DNA of 64,000 bases from Duganella sp. Root336D2 (GCF_001425005.1 NZ_LMDB01000001.1:560393-624392), one strand, 5' to 3'. Numbered from the stretch's first letter, positions 34,418 to 44,065 are shown. Notes: generated by a model from the letters alone, not told the origin. Made by a program: numbers and translations.

Positions 34418-35387
34418 CAAGCACCATGAGCAGACCATCGTCAAGCGCGGCGGTGGCAAGCACAAGCACGATGAACATGGCGGCGCCTGGAAGGTTGCGT
34501 TTGCGGACTTCTGCCTGGCCCTGATGTGCCTGTTCCTGGTGCTGTGGCTGATGGCCGTGCGCAACCAGGAATCGCTGGAACACGTGCTGACCCAGGCCGA
34601 CGGCAGCAAGACCGACGTCGGCAAGGGCGTGATGCCGGAACAGGTGGGCGGCCCGCGCGGCAGCCTGATCGAACGCTTCCCGATGCCGCGCACCGGCAAT
34701 ACCGATGTCGACGGCAATGCCACCCAGGGCTTCAACAAGAGCCCCACCAATACCGCGGAAAACCGGGTGCGCTACGAGTCGCCGGAAGACCTCAAGCTGC
34801 TGGCCAGGACGCTCACCAAAATGAGCGAGGAAACTGGCCTGGCCAGCAACCTTGAATCAGTGATCACGCCATACGGCTTGCGCGTGATGTTGCACGATAC
34901 CGACAGCCAGGGCATGTTCGTGCGCGGCGCGGCGATCCCGACCGACAAGTTCGCGCGCCTGCTGCAGAGCATGGGCCCGCTGTTTGCGAAGATGGAAAAC
35001 CAGATGCTGATCGTTGGCCACACCGACTCTTCGCAATACGCCGACACCAGCTACAAGGCTTTCTCCAACTGGAACCTGTCCAGCAACCGCGCCATGGCGG
35101 CGCGCTCGCAGCTGCTGGCCGGCAGCATGCCGCAGGACAGCGTGCTGCAGGTGGTGGGCATGGCGGACCGTGCGCCGCTCGATGCCAAACGGGCCGATGC
35201 TGGTGTCAACCGCCGCATCGAATTGCTGATCCTGACCACTACGCAGGCGAAAGCCATTGCCGATATGTTTGGCATGCCAAGCAGCAAGACTGCTATCATC
35301 CGGGAATCGGATTTGCCCGAACCCGGCCTGTTGCAGCAATTAAGACAACAACTGCTGCCTGGCAAGGGGAAGAGCAATGGCAATTAA
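34401..35387 (+). CDS. motB: Flagellar stator protein MotB (LafU-like)
   Basis: The second stator subunit anchors the motor to peptidoglycan. From the GTG at 34401 (preceded by GGGGAGG) it has 328 residues. The single membrane helix WKVAFADFCLALMCLFLVLWLMA carries the ion-binding Asp36, and the OmpA-like domain includes MLIVGHTDSSQYA and LSSNRAMAARSQLL. Upstream in-frame ATG codons lie inside motA and lack a ribosome site. It overlaps flgM by 11 bases. Confidence 0.94.
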   Translation: MLKPHDKHHEQTIVKRGGGKHKHDEHGGAWKVAFADFCLALMCLFLVLWLMAVRNQESLEHVLTQADGSKTDVGKGVMPEQVGGPRGSLIERFPMPRTGNTDVDGNATQGFNKSPTNTAENRVRYESPEDLKLLARTLTKMSEETGLASNLESVITPYGLRVMLHDTDSQGMFVRGAAIPTDKFARLLQSMGPLFAKMENQMLIVGHTDSSQYADTSYKAFSNWNLSSNRAMAARSQLLAGSMPQDSVLQVVGMADRAPLDAKRADAGVNRRIELLILTTTQAKAIADMFGMPSSKTAIIRESDLPEPGLLQQLRQQLLPGKGKSNGN

Positions 35388-35682
35388 TGTTAAGTCAAGA
35401 GGAAACCGTATGAGGATTTCCGGTTCCACCCCAGGCGCCCCGGTACAGAGCGTGGCCGACAGCGCGCCGGCCGCAGCGGCGCACGCAAGCGCCGCCCCGG
35501 CAGCCCAGCGCGAGCTGGAGTCGGCTGTGTTGCAGCCTGCCATGAAAGCCATGCAAGAGATGGGCGACATCGACCACGAGCGCGTCGCCCAGTTGCGCGA
35601 CGCCCTGGCCAAGGGCGAGCTGCCCTTTGATGCCGGCAAGCTGGCCGGCCTGATCCAGAAGTTCCACCGGGGCGAACAGTGA
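35377..35682 (+). CDS. flgM: Anti-sigma-28 factor FlgM
   Basis: FlgM holds FliA inactive until it is exported through the finished hook-basal body. The 101-residue product has a low-complexity Ala-rich N-terminal half (disordered, export-competent) and the sigma-binding C-terminus (ERVAQLRDALAKGELPFDAGKLAGLIQKFHRG). Starts at 35377 (after AGGGGAAGAG) and 35410 (after AGAGGAAA) are both plausible. It is coupled to flgN by a GTGA overlap. Confidence 0.88.
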   Translation: MAINVKSRGNRMRISGSTPGAPVQSVADSAPAAAAHASAAPAAQRELESAVLQPAMKAMQEMGDIDHERVAQLRDALAKGELPFDAGKLAGLIQKFHRGEQ

Positions 35683-36107
35683 AAGAGCTGTCCAGGCAAG
35701 ACGCCATGAAGATGCTGCTCGACGGCATCCAGGCGGACTTGCAAAGTTACCAGCAGATGCTGGACCTGATTGCCCAGCAGTTTGAAGCGGCGATCCGCCA
35801 CCAGAGCGAACGGCTGGGAGACATCGCGAAAGAAATCGCGGCCTTGGTCGATGTGCTGGAAGCGCGGCGTGCCCAGCGGGTCGATCTGGCGACCCGCCTG
35901 GTCGGCTCCCAGCCGTCCATGGAACAAGTATTTACCTTGCTCAAGCCCGAAGCGCGTGCGCGCCTCGAAGCCGACTGGGCGCAATTGGAAGGCATGGTGC
36001 AGACGGCGCGCGAAATGGGCCGCCGCAATGCCGACCTGCTGGCGGAACAATACACCATCATGCAGCGCGTGCTGCATGGCGACGATCAAACTTATGAGCC
36101 GGTCTGA
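35679..36107 (+). CDS. flgN: FlgK/FlgL export chaperone FlgN
   Basis: A 142-residue helical cytoplasmic chaperone for the hook-junction proteins FlgK and FlgL. It is a long coiled coil with a LLDGIQADLQSYQQMLDLIAQQFEAAIRH opening, as in FlgN. It starts at a GTG overlapping the flgM stop. Its 3' end overlaps the start region of the glucosaminidase gene by 14-32 bases, depending on the start chosen. Confidence 0.85.
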   Translation: MKELSRQDAMKMLLDGIQADLQSYQQMLDLIAQQFEAAIRHQSERLGDIAKEIAALVDVLEARRAQRVDLATRLVGSQPSMEQVFTLLKPEARARLEADWAQLEGMVQTAREMGRRNADLLAEQYTIMQRVLHGDDQTYEPV

Positions 36108-36900
36108 ATTTACGCCTTTCCGGGCCTTTACAGCCGCCACAGCGCCGACCCGGGCCACTGCGGCCACCGTGAGCAATATGAGCGCCACGCGCCCCGTGCT
36201 GCCGGCGCCGTTCACCCCTGCCCTGGCCGCGAATGCGGGCATGGCTGGCGCCGGCAGCGCCACTTTCCGCCAGGTCCACGCCGAAGTCGCACGCTACATC
36301 TCCGCTGCCGACACCCCGCCGGCCGGCGCATCGGGCGCCGGCAGCGCGCTCACTGCCGACGGCGCTGCCTTGCGCGCCCGCCTTGCCGCGCGCGCCGTGG
36401 ACGGCGAGGCGGGCGGCGAAGCCAGCGTACCCAACGCAGCCCAGCACGCCTTCCTGGAAGCGATTCGCCCCCATGCGGAAGCCGCTGCCGCCCGCCTTGG
36501 CGTGGCGCCGGAACTGGTGGCCGCCCACGCGGCATTGGAATCAGGCTGGGGCCGACACGCTCCAGGCAACAATATGTTCGGCATCAAGGCCGGCGGCAAC
36601 TGGCAAGGCGCGGTGCAGGCGCTGGCGACGATGGAAGTGGAAGATGGCGTGGCGCAAACCCGCAACGAGCGTTTCCGCGGCTACGGCGATATGGCCGGCT
36701 CCTTCGAGGATTACGCCGGCATGCTGCTCGACAATCCGCGCTACCGCCGCGCCCTCCACACCGGCAGCGATGCGCAAGCCTTTGCGCAAGCGCTGCAGGC
36801 GGGCGGCTACGCCACCGATCCGGACTATGCCGACAAGCTGGGCCGGGTGGCGGCCAGCATCAGGGCAAGTCAGCAGGCTCAACAGTCCCAGCATCAATAA
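36094..36900 (+). CDS. Stand-alone glucosaminidase (FlgJ C-terminal-type muramidase)
   Basis: A 268-residue product whose residues 115-265 match the peptidoglycan-hydrolase half of FlgJ. The catalytic Glu149 lies in AALESGWGRHAPGNNMFGIKAG, then RFRGYGDMAGSFEDYAGMLLDNPRY. The N-terminal 110 residues are Ala-rich and have no Sec signal, so export through the flagellar apparatus is likely (inference). The FlgJ encoded at 43658-44065 lacks this domain, so the two activities are split. In-frame starts exist at 36076 and 36094; neither has a clear ribosome site. The 3' end overlaps flgA by 41 bases on the opposite strand. Confidence 0.87.
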   Translation: MSRSEFTPFRAFTAATAPTRATAATVSNMSATRPVLPAPFTPALAANAGMAGAGSATFRQVHAEVARYISAADTPPAGASGAGSALTADGAALRARLAARAVDGEAGGEASVPNAAQHAFLEAIRPHAEAAAARLGVAPELVAAHAALESGWGRHAPGNNMFGIKAGGNWQGAVQALATMEVEDGVAQTRNERFRGYGDMAGSFEDYAGMLLDNPRYRRALHTGSDAQAFAQALQAGGYATDPDYADKLGRVAASIRASQQAQQSQHQ

Positions 36901-37576
36901 CGCGCGCCCGGATCAGGGTGCCGCTGCTGTTTTTTACGCGGATGGTGGCGCCGCGCGTGCCATTGTCCAGCGCTTCCCCCGCCATCGACACTTCGATCTG
37001 CTCGCGCCTGGCGACGATGCGCACCTGGTCGCCGCGCCTGACCAGTTGTGGTGCTGCCAACATATTGGCCCGGATCACATCACCGGCGCGGATGGTACGC
37101 CGCGCAGCCATCCCTTCCAGCTCGGCGAAGTCGGAAAAAGCATCAGGAATCAAGGTGATATCGTGGCGCTCCCGCAACAAGTCTAAAGGCGACAGAATTT
37201 TTCCGGAAATTAAATCGGTGGCTGCAACAGCAACGTTTGCCGACACCTTGCCCTTGGCAATGAACTCATAACGCCAACCTTGCAAGCTTGGGCAAATCAC
37301 CACGAAGCGCATGCGCGCAATGCCGCGCCGGTCCAGGCTCTCGACCCGCGCTTCAGAGGGACAGTCCGGGATCACGCGATTGATCCTTACGACTTCGACA
37401 TCGAACTTCGGCTCCAGCCAGCGTTGACTTTCTGCATTATTTTTCAATTGATTTTCTGCAGCTAGTTTCACTTTGCTTAGCAGTTCTTCCATTGTTGAAG
37501 CAGTTGCAACATGGAAATTTAAAATTCCCAAAAGCAATAATCCACCGAAAACCTGTACAATGGGATTGTTGGACAT
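36860..37576 (-). CDS. flgA: P-ring assembly chaperone FlgA
   Basis: A periplasmic chaperone for FlgI. The 238-residue product starts at 37576 after AAAGG and has an N-terminal hydrophobic signal (IVQVFGGLLLLGILNFHVATA). The C-terminal SAF domain includes GKILSPLDLLRERHDITLIPDAF, RRTIRAGDVIRANMLAAPQLVRRGDQVRIVAR and GTRGATIRVKNSSGTLIRARV. It is divergent from flgB, with 54 bases between the starts. The 3' end runs 41 bases into the glucosaminidase gene. Confidence 0.93.
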   Translation of the reverse strand: MSNNPIVQVFGGLLLLGILNFHVATASTMEELLSKVKLAAENQLKNNAESQRWLEPKFDVEVVRINRVIPDCPSEARVESLDRRGIARMRFVVICPSLQGWRYEFIAKGKVSANVAVAATDLISGKILSPLDLLRERHDITLIPDAFSDFAELEGMAARRTIRAGDVIRANMLAAPQLVRRGDQVRIVARREQIEVSMAGEALDNGTRGATIRVKNSSGTLIRARVIDAGTVEPADLP

Positions 37577-37630
37577 GGGCAATACCTTTAGTATGTAAAT
37601 TCGCTGGGACATTACCAGAGGAGAGTAACA

Positions 37631-37993
37631 ATGGCCATTAATTTCAAGGACGCGGTAGGTTTGCATGCGGATGCATTGCAGCTGCGTGCGCAACGTACGC
37701 GCATCCTGGCATCGAACATCGCCAACGAGAATACGCCGGGCTACTCAGCACAGGATATCGACTTCAAGGAGTCGCTGGCGCGCGTCGAAGCGGAGCTCTC
37801 CGGCGAGCCAATCCTCGACGGAGACGGCGAAACCAAGTTCCGCGTGCCCTACCACCCGAGCGGCGACGGCAACACCGTCGAGATTGGCGTGGAGCAAGCA
37901 GCTTTCTCGCAAAATGCAACTGACTTCGCAACCAGTTTGACCTTCATTAACATGAAATTGCGTGGCCTTGCCAAAGCCATCAACGGTCAATAA
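37631..37993 (+). CDS. flgB: Flagellar proximal rod protein FlgB
   Basis: A 120-residue rod subunit exported by the flagellar system. It has the rod/hook family N-terminal motif LRAQRTRILASNIANENTPGYSAQDIDF and the C-terminal helix FINMKLRGLAKAINGQ. GAGGAG lies upstream of the ATG. It is first of the rightward operon flgB to flgL, 54 bases from the divergent flgA; both promoters must overlap there. Confidence 0.94.
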   Translation: MAINFKDAVGLHADALQLRAQRTRILASNIANENTPGYSAQDIDFKESLARVEAELSGEPILDGDGETKFRVPYHPSGDGNTVEIGVEQAAFSQNATDFATSLTFINMKLRGLAKAINGQ

Positions 37994-38004
37994 AGGGATT
38001 TCCC

Positions 38005-38421
38005 ATGAGCTTTAAAGATATTGCGCAAATTGCCGGATCGGCGATGGCGGCGCAGACAGTGCGCCTGAATACCGTCGCCTCCAACCTGGCCAATGCCGAC
38101 TCCGTAGCCGGCAGCGAAGCCGAGACCTACCGCGCCCGCAAGCCGGTATTCGCCACCGTCATGGACGACAACCTAGACGCCGCCGCCGGCGGCCGGGTGC
38201 AGGTGCTGGACGTGGTCGAGTCGTCCGAGCCGCTACGCAAGGTCTATGAGCCGGGCAATCCGCTGGCCAATGCCGACGGCATGGTGTTCTACCCGAATGT
38301 CAACCAGGTGGCCGAGATGACCGACATGATGTCGGCGTCGCGCGCTTTTGAAACCAATGTGGAAGTGCTGGGCCGCATCCGCGGCATGCAGGCTTCCCTG
38401 CTCAAACTCGGTGAGTCCTGA
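38005..38421 (+). CDS. flgC: Flagellar proximal rod protein FlgC
   Basis: A 138-residue rod subunit. The N-terminal motif is AAQTVRLNTVASNLANADSVAGSEAETYRARKPVF and the C-terminal motif is YPNVNQVAEMTDMMSASRAFETNVEVL, both typical of FlgC. It follows flgB by 11 bases and overlaps flgD by one base (TGATG). Confidence 0.95.
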   Translation: MSFKDIAQIAGSAMAAQTVRLNTVASNLANADSVAGSEAETYRARKPVFATVMDDNLDAAAGGRVQVLDVVESSEPLRKVYEPGNPLANADGMVFYPNVNQVAEMTDMMSASRAFETNVEVLGRIRGMQASLLKLGES

Positions 38422-39089
38422 TGGAAACCAACCTGTTCACTAACGCGGCTGCCCAGGGCAGCAACCCGACCGGCGTGGCGCTGAACGGCGCCTCCAACGA
38501 AGGGCGCGACATGTTCACCAAGCTGCTGGTGGCCCAGATCAAGAACCAGGACCCGCTGTCGCCGCAAGACCCGTCCCAGTTCGTTCAGCAGTTGACCCAG
38601 CTGTCGCAGACTGAAGCGCTGCAGAACCTGGCCAGCCTGACCACCGCCAACGCTTCCGTGCTGCAGTCGATGCAGGTGCTGGCGATGGGCGCCCAGGTCG
38701 GCTCCGACGTGATGGTGCAGTCCAGCCAGGTTACGCTCGACGGCCACAAGGTGGTGGGCGAAGCGACCCTGGGCAGCAGCTCGGCCAAGACCAGCCTGGT
38801 CCTGACCGGCAGCAACGGCCAGCAATACGAGATCGTGATGGGCACCCTGCCGGCAGGCACCCACCAGTTCAGCATCGACCCGGTCGCGCTCGGCCTGCCC
38901 GCAGGCAGCTATTCGATGCGCATCGCCAGCGAGAGCAACCCGAACGCGCCGCTGGCCGTGCTGGGCCGCCTCGACAGCGTTCAGGTCGGCGCCGCCGGTA
39001 GCGTTACCGTCAAGATTGATACCGTGGGCGAAGTGTCGCCTTCCGCCATTACCGCATTCCGGGGCAAAACCCCGACTACCGCTATTTAA
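38421..39089 (+). CDS. flgD: Hook-capping scaffold protein FlgD
   Basis: FlgD caps the growing hook. The 222-residue product has the conserved N-terminal FlgD motif MFTKLLVAQIKNQDPLSPQDPSQFVQQLTQLSQTEALQNL, followed by Tudor-like and Fn3-like domains in the C-terminal half. It is in the middle of the flg operon, 15 bases before flgE. Confidence 0.95.
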   Translation: METNLFTNAAAQGSNPTGVALNGASNEGRDMFTKLLVAQIKNQDPLSPQDPSQFVQQLTQLSQTEALQNLASLTTANASVLQSMQVLAMGAQVGSDVMVQSSQVTLDGHKVVGEATLGSSSAKTSLVLTGSNGQQYEIVMGTLPAGTHQFSIDPVALGLPAGSYSMRIASESNPNAPLAVLGRLDSVQVGAAGSVTVKIDTVGEVSPSAITAFRGKTPTTAI

Positions 39090-39104
39090 CGAAAGGTCCT
39101 CGCC

Positions 39105-40352
39105 ATGAGTTTCGATATCGCTTTGTCCGGCATCCAGGCCATCAATGAGCAACTGGGTACGATTTCCAACAATATCGCCAACGCCGGGACCTACGGTTTC
39201 AAGTCCAGCCGCGCCAACTTCGCCTCGCTGCACGCGGGTACCCAGCCGACCGGGGTGCACGTCGGTTCGACCACCCAGTCGATCGGCCAGAACGGCGGCA
39301 TCCAGGCCACCAACCGCGGCCTCGATGCGCTGATCAATGGCCGCGGCTTCTTCGTGGCCAAGGATTCCACCGGCCAGACCAACTACACCCGCGTCGGCAT
39401 CTTCACCAAGGACGCCACCGACTTCCTGGTCAACAGTGCCGGCGGCAAAGTACAGGGCTTCCAGCTGACCCCGCCAAGCCTGGTGGCCGGCCCGATGGGC
39501 GACATCAAGGTACCGACCAACCTGCTGACCGCCAAGGCCACCACCAATATCGATTTCGTCGCCAATATGTCGGCCGACTGGACCGTACCGACCGGCAATA
39601 TCACCACCAAGCTGCCGAATGCCGCAGCCGTGCCGCCGGTGGTGCCGGACGCGAACATGTACAACATGTCCAAGGTAACCGTGGTGCACGACTCGCTCGG
39701 CAATGAACACACGGTGACCCAGTATTTCGTGAAAGACGTTGCCGCGCGCACCGTCAAGGTGTATTCGGCAGTGGACGGTACCGACCTGGGCGCCGCCGGC
39801 GGTTCCCCCTACACCCTGACCTTCGACACCAATGGCCAGCTCGACCTGACGGCCAATGGCGGCGCGTCCTACGCCCACAACCTGAGCTTCGCCGCAGCCC
39901 CGGCCGCTGCCATGACCGTCGAGATCGACTATACCGGCACCACGTTCCAGAAAGGCGAGTCGACCACCTCGACCAATTCCGCCGACGGCTATGCAGCCGG
40001 CAGCTACGTGGGCGTGGAACTGGACCAGGCGGGCAATGTGGTGGCCAAATATTCCAACGGCGAAAAGCAAGCGATTGCCCGCCTGGCAATTGCCACCTTC
40101 CCGGACGAAGATGCACTGAACCCGGTCAACGATACGTCCTGGACCGCGAACGTCCAGTCCGGTAACGCCAACCTGTCCGAAGCCGGACAAGGCATCGCCG
40201 GCGCACTGACCGTCGCCTCGCTGGAAACCTCCAACGTCGACGTGACGTCGGAGCTGGTCAGCCTGATGACGTCGCAGCGCAACTACCAGGCCAACTCCAA
40301 GGTCATCACCGCGGAGAACGAGATGCTGCAGTCGCTGATGCAGGCACTGTAA
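39105..40352 (+). CDS. flgE: Flagellar hook protein FlgE
   Basis: The structural subunit of the hook, 415 residues. The N-terminal motif is IALSGIQAINEQLGTISNNIANAGTYGFKSSRANF. FlgE-specific internal domains carry VVHDSLGNEHTVTQYFVKD. The C-terminal motif is SNVDVTSELVSLMTSQRNYQANSKVITAENEMLQSLMQAL. AAGGTCC precedes the start. FliK and FlhB in this locus control its export. Confidence 0.96.
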   Translation: MSFDIALSGIQAINEQLGTISNNIANAGTYGFKSSRANFASLHAGTQPTGVHVGSTTQSIGQNGGIQATNRGLDALINGRGFFVAKDSTGQTNYTRVGIFTKDATDFLVNSAGGKVQGFQLTPPSLVAGPMGDIKVPTNLLTAKATTNIDFVANMSADWTVPTGNITTKLPNAAAVPPVVPDANMYNMSKVTVVHDSLGNEHTVTQYFVKDVAARTVKVYSAVDGTDLGAAGGSPYTLTFDTNGQLDLTANGGASYAHNLSFAAAPAAAMTVEIDYTGTTFQKGESTTSTNSADGYAAGSYVGVELDQAGNVVAKYSNGEKQAIARLAIATFPDEDALNPVNDTSWTANVQSGNANLSEAGQGIAGALTVASLETSNVDVTSELVSLMTSQRNYQANSKVITAENEMLQSLMQAL

Positions 40353-40363
40353 AGGCAAACCGA

Positions 40364-41092
40364 ATGGACGCGCTGATCTACACCGCGATGAGCGGCGCCG
40401 AGCGGGCCATGCGTGGCCAGCAGGTGCACGCCAACAACCTCGCCAACCTCGACACCAACGGCTTCCGCGCCAACCTCGAGCTGGCGCAGGCTGCCAAGCT
40501 GCCCGGCTACGGCTACGACGACCGCCACATGTCGCAGATGCAGTCGAATGCCGTGACCGACCGCCAGGGCGCACTGCGCCAGACCGGCCGCGACCTGGAC
40601 GTCGCCATTTCCGGCCCCGGCTACTTTGCCGTGCAGGGCCCGGGCGGCGAAGGCTACACCCGCGCCGGCGCCATCACGCTCGACGCCGACGGCACCTTGA
40701 CGGTCAACGGCATGCAGCTGCTGGGTGAAGGCGGCCCGATCACCCTGCCGATCCACCGCAAGGTGGAAATCGGCCAGGACGGCACCGTCTCCATCCTGGG
40801 CCCGACCGCCAATGCCGAAATGCAGGTGATCGACAAGCTCAAGCTGGTGCGCGCCGAAGCGTCCGAGCTGACCAAGAATGAAGCGGGCTTGCTGGTGGCG
40901 CGCGACGGCCAGCTGTTGGCCACCGACCCGGCCGTGCAAGTGAAGGCCGGCCACCTGGAAGGCGCCAATGTCACGGCCGTGGAAGAAATGGTGGCCACCA
41001 TGAGCCTGAATCGCACCTTCGAAATCCAGATGAAATTGTTCAAGGCCGCCGACGACATGACTTCGGTGGGCAATAAACTGATTAGCGGCTAA
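40364..41092 (+). CDS. flgF: Flagellar rod protein FlgF
   Basis: A 242-residue rod subunit. It starts MDALIYTAMSGAERAMRGQQVHANNLANLDTNGFRANL, the FlgF form of the rod motif, and ends with NVTAVEEMVATMSLNRTFEIQMKLFKAADDM. It lies 11 bases after flgE and 13 before flgG. Confidence 0.95.
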   Translation: MDALIYTAMSGAERAMRGQQVHANNLANLDTNGFRANLELAQAAKLPGYGYDDRHMSQMQSNAVTDRQGALRQTGRDLDVAISGPGYFAVQGPGGEGYTRAGAITLDADGTLTVNGMQLLGEGGPITLPIHRKVEIGQDGTVSILGPTANAEMQVIDKLKLVRAEASELTKNEAGLLVARDGQLLATDPAVQVKAGHLEGANVTAVEEMVATMSLNRTFEIQMKLFKAADDMTSVGNKLISG

Positions 41093-41105
41093 CAGGAGAA
41101 TCCCG

Positions 41106-41897
41106 ATGAATCCAGCAATGTGGATCAGCAAGACCGGCGTGCAGGCGCAAGACGCCAAGCTGCAAGCCATCGCCAACAACCTGGCCAACGCCAATACCGT
41201 CGGCTTCAAGCGCGACCGCGTGGTGTTCGAAGACCTGTTCTACTCGATCGACCAGCAGCCGGGCGCCCAGCGGGCCGACAACAACACCCTGAACCCGTCC
41301 GGCGTACAGATGGGTAACGGTACCCACCTGGTCGGCACCCAGAAGATCTTCACCAATGGCAATGTGCAAACCACCAATAACGCGCTCGACGTGGCCGTGA
41401 TGGGTAATGGTTTCCTGCAGGTGCGCCGCCCGAACGGCGAACCGGCCTACACCCGCGCCGGCCAGCTGCAAGTGGACAAGGACGGGGTACTGGTGAATGC
41501 TTCCGGCCTGCCGCTGGTGCCGCAAATCACCGTGCCGGCCAACGCCACCGCCATCACCATCGGCGAAAACGGCACCGTCTCGGCCACCGTGCCGGGCAAT
41601 ACCACGCCGACCGAACTGGGCCAGCTGACCCTGACCTCCTTCATCAACCCGACCGGCCTGCAAGCGCTGGGCGAAAACCTGTTCGCCGAAACCCCGGCCT
41701 CCGGCGCCCCGACCGAAGGCCGCGCGGGCGACGCCCAGTTCGGCAAGCTCAAGCAGGGCGCGCTGGAAGGCTCCAATGTGCAGGTGGTGGAAGAGATGGT
41801 GGACATGATCGCTGCCCAGCGCACCTACGAAATGAACACCAAAGTTTTGACAGCGGCGGATAATATGCTGCAGTACCTGGCACAGGCCGCACGCTGA
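41106..41897 (+). CDS. flgG: Flagellar distal rod protein FlgG
   Basis: The major distal rod subunit, 263 residues. The N-terminal motif is MWISKTGVQAQDAKLQAIANNLANANTVGFKRDRVVFEDLFYS and the C-terminal motif is GSNVQVVEEMVDMIAAQRTYEMNTKVLTAADNMLQYL. AGGAG precedes the ATG. It overlaps flgH by one base. Confidence 0.96.
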   Translation: MNPAMWISKTGVQAQDAKLQAIANNLANANTVGFKRDRVVFEDLFYSIDQQPGAQRADNNTLNPSGVQMGNGTHLVGTQKIFTNGNVQTTNNALDVAVMGNGFLQVRRPNGEPAYTRAGQLQVDKDGVLVNASGLPLVPQITVPANATAITIGENGTVSATVPGNTTPTELGQLTLTSFINPTGLQALGENLFAETPASGAPTEGRAGDAQFGKLKQGALEGSNVQVVEEMVDMIAAQRTYEMNTKVLTAADNMLQYLAQAAR

Positions 41898-42556
41898 TGA
41901 AATCCGCCCTGCCCGCGCTGGCCCTGCTCCTGCTGGCTGGTTGCTCCAGCCTGGAGCCGACCGTACGCCCGGCGCCCCACGACGAGGCGCCCGCCCTGAC
42001 CCGTTCCGCGCCGCCGCGCGGCAGTTCGGGCGGCGTCTTTAATCCGGACAGCAGCATCTCGCTGGTGTCGGACAGCCGCGCCTTCCGCGTCGGCGATATC
42101 GTCACCGTGATCCTGCAGGAAACGACGCAGGCATCGAAGAGTGCCGGCACCACCCTGGCCAAGGATTCCAGCGTCGGCATCGCCGCGCCTGGCCTGCTCG
42201 GCAAGACGTTCCCGAAAGCCGGCGTCGATATCTCGGCGGAGCGCGGCTTCAAGGGCGATGCCCAGAGCACCCAGCAAAATGCCCTGAGCGGGGCGATTAC
42301 GGTGATCGTGCAGGAAGTGATGCCGAACGGCTTGCTGAAAGTGGCCGGCGAAAAAGTGCTGACCCTGAACCAGGGCGAAGAATTCGTGCGCCTGCGCGGC
42401 TTCCTGCGCGCGGCCGATATCGATGCCAACAATATGGTGTCGTCGCAGCGCATCGCCAACGCGCGTATTGCCTACGGCGCCCAGGGCACGCTGGCCGATA
42501 CCAACCGTCCGGGCTGGCTGACGCGCTTCTTCCTTGGCCCTTTGATGCCTTTCTGA
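41897..42556 (+). CDS. flgH: Flagellar L-ring lipoprotein FlgH
   Basis: An outer-membrane L-ring subunit, 219 residues, with a lipoprotein signal ending LLLAGC (Cys16). The family region [29 protein letters not shown] is followed by the FlgH core ([34 protein letters not shown]). Its presence shows that the basal body is of the full Gram-negative type. Confidence 0.95.
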   Translation: MKSALPALALLLLAGCSSLEPTVRPAPHDEAPALTRSAPPRGSSGGVFNPDSSISLVSDSRAFRVGDIVTVILQETTQASKSAGTTLAKDSSVGIAAPGLLGKTFPKAGVDISAERGFKGDAQSTQQNALSGAITVIVQEVMPNGLLKVAGEKVLTLNQGEEFVRLRGFLRAADIDANNMVSSQRIANARIAYGAQGTLADTNRPGWLTRFFLGPLMPF

Positions 42557-42566
42557 GGTGACGCGA

Positions 42567-43658
42567 ATGTTCAAAGTCTTTGCAGCATTATTGCTGGCGA
42601 TCGCGATTCCGGCCTCGGCCGCGCCCCAGCTGCGCAACCTGGTTGCCATTGAAGGCGTGCGCGACAATCCGCTGGTCGGCTACGGCCTGGTGGTCGGCCT
42701 GAATGGCTCGGGCGACTCGACCCAGGTCAAGTTCGCCAGCCAGTCGGTGGTCAATATGCTCAAGCAGTTCGGCGTGAAAATGCCGGACGGCGCCGACGCC
42801 AAGTCCAAGAACGTGGCCGCCGTGATGGTGTCCGCCGTCTTCCCGCCGGGCTACCGCCGCGGCCAGCCGATCGACGTCACGGTTTCCTCGCTGGGCGACG
42901 CGAAAAGCCTGCGCGGCGGCTCACTGCTGCTGACGCCCCTGAAAGCAGCCGACAATGAAGTCTACGCGCTGGCCCAGGGCAATGTGGTGGTGGGCGGCCT
43001 GGCGGCCTCCGGCAAGAGCGGCTCCTCGGTCACCGTGAACACCCCGACCGCCGGCCGCATCCCGAACGGCGCCATGATCGAACGCGAAATCGCCACCGAC
43101 TTCGCCACCAAACCGCTGGTCCACCTGTCGCTGAAGCAGCCGAACTTCGAAACCGCCACCAATATCGTGGAAGCCATCAACCGCAAGTTCGGCGACGTTG
43201 CCAGCACGGCCGACGGCACCGGCATCGACGTGCTGGCGCCGGAGAACCCAACCCAGCGCGTCGCCTTCCTGGCCAAGCTGGAAGCGCTGCCGATCGAAGT
43301 CGGCCAGGACGTGCCGAAAGTGGTGTTCAATTCGCGCACCGGCACCGTGGTGATTGCCGACGGCCTGCGCGTAAAAGCCGCCGCCGTCACCCACGGTTCG
43401 CTCAAGGTTGTTATTTCGGAAAGCTCGAAAGTGAGCCAGCCGGCGCCGTTCAGCCAGGGCCAGACGGCCGTCACGCCGCAATCGAACGTGGCGGTGAACG
43501 AAGCCAAGCCGCAAATGTTCAAATGGCCGGCCGGCGCCAAGCTGCAAGCCATCATCGACGTGGTCAACAGCCTGGGCGCAACGCCGGACGACATCATGGC
43601 AATCTTGCAAGCCCTCGACCAGGCCGGCGCCATCGAAGGCGAACTGGTGGTGATCTGA
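42567..43658 (+). CDS. flgI: Flagellar P-ring protein FlgI
   Basis: The periplasmic P-ring subunit, 363 residues from the ATG at 42567, which follows GAGGTG; a GTG at 42558 in frame is less likely. A Sec signal ([20 protein letters not shown]) precedes the mature part, which opens with [32 protein letters not shown], the FlgI signature. Its assembly needs FlgA encoded upstream. The stop overlaps the flgJ start. Confidence 0.96.
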   Translation: MFKVFAALLLAIAIPASAAPQLRNLVAIEGVRDNPLVGYGLVVGLNGSGDSTQVKFASQSVVNMLKQFGVKMPDGADAKSKNVAAVMVSAVFPPGYRRGQPIDVTVSSLGDAKSLRGGSLLLTPLKAADNEVYALAQGNVVVGGLAASGKSGSSVTVNTPTAGRIPNGAMIEREIATDFATKPLVHLSLKQPNFETATNIVEAINRKFGDVASTADGTGIDVLAPENPTQRVAFLAKLEALPIEVGQDVPKVVFNSRTGTVVIADGLRVKAAAVTHGSLKVVISESSKVSQPAPFSQGQTAVTPQSNVAVNEAKPQMFKWPAGAKLQAIIDVVNSLGATPDDIMAILQALDQAGAIEGELVVI

Positions 43659-44065
43659 TGGACAGCCGCTTCCTCCCCCTGCCGGTGCGCAAGCTGGACC
43701 TCGGGCAGCCCGAACAACCGAAAATCGGCCAGCCCGCGCCTGCCCCGCAGACCGAGGAAGCGCACTACCGCGACAAGGCAACCAACGCCGCCGTCAAGTT
43801 CGAGAGCTTCTTTATCGCCCAGACGCTGCACAAGATGCGTGACGCCACCAAGGCCATGGCCGACGACGACAGCATCTATAAGGACTCGATCAACAGCGAC
43901 ATGCTCGACATGGCCGACAATATGGTGGCCGACCAGCTGGCCGGGCGCCGCGCCTTCGGCGTTGCCGACGCCATCCTGCGCCAGCTGCTGCCGGCCACCC
44001 CGGCCGCATCAGCTTCCCCGCAAGAAATTTCAGTTTTACCCAAGAAAAATCCGACCGACGCTTAA
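43658..44065 (+). CDS. flgJ: Rod-cap protein FlgJ, N-terminal domain only
   Basis: A 135-residue protein equal to the rod-capping half of FlgJ (NAAVKFESFFIAQTLHKMRDATK, then MLDMADNMVADQLAGRRAFGVADAILRQL). Two-domain FlgJ proteins of about 300 residues carry a muramidase at the C-terminus; here translation ends after a short Pro/Ala tail. The muramidase domain is encoded at 36094-36900. The start overlaps the flgI stop. An 85-base gap to flgK follows, without recognisable gene or terminator. Confidence 0.92.
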   Translation: MDSRFLPLPVRKLDLGQPEQPKIGQPAPAPQTEEAHYRDKATNAAVKFESFFIAQTLHKMRDATKAMADDDSIYKDSINSDMLDMADNMVADQLAGRRAFGVADAILRQLLPATPAASASPQEISVLPKKNPTDA

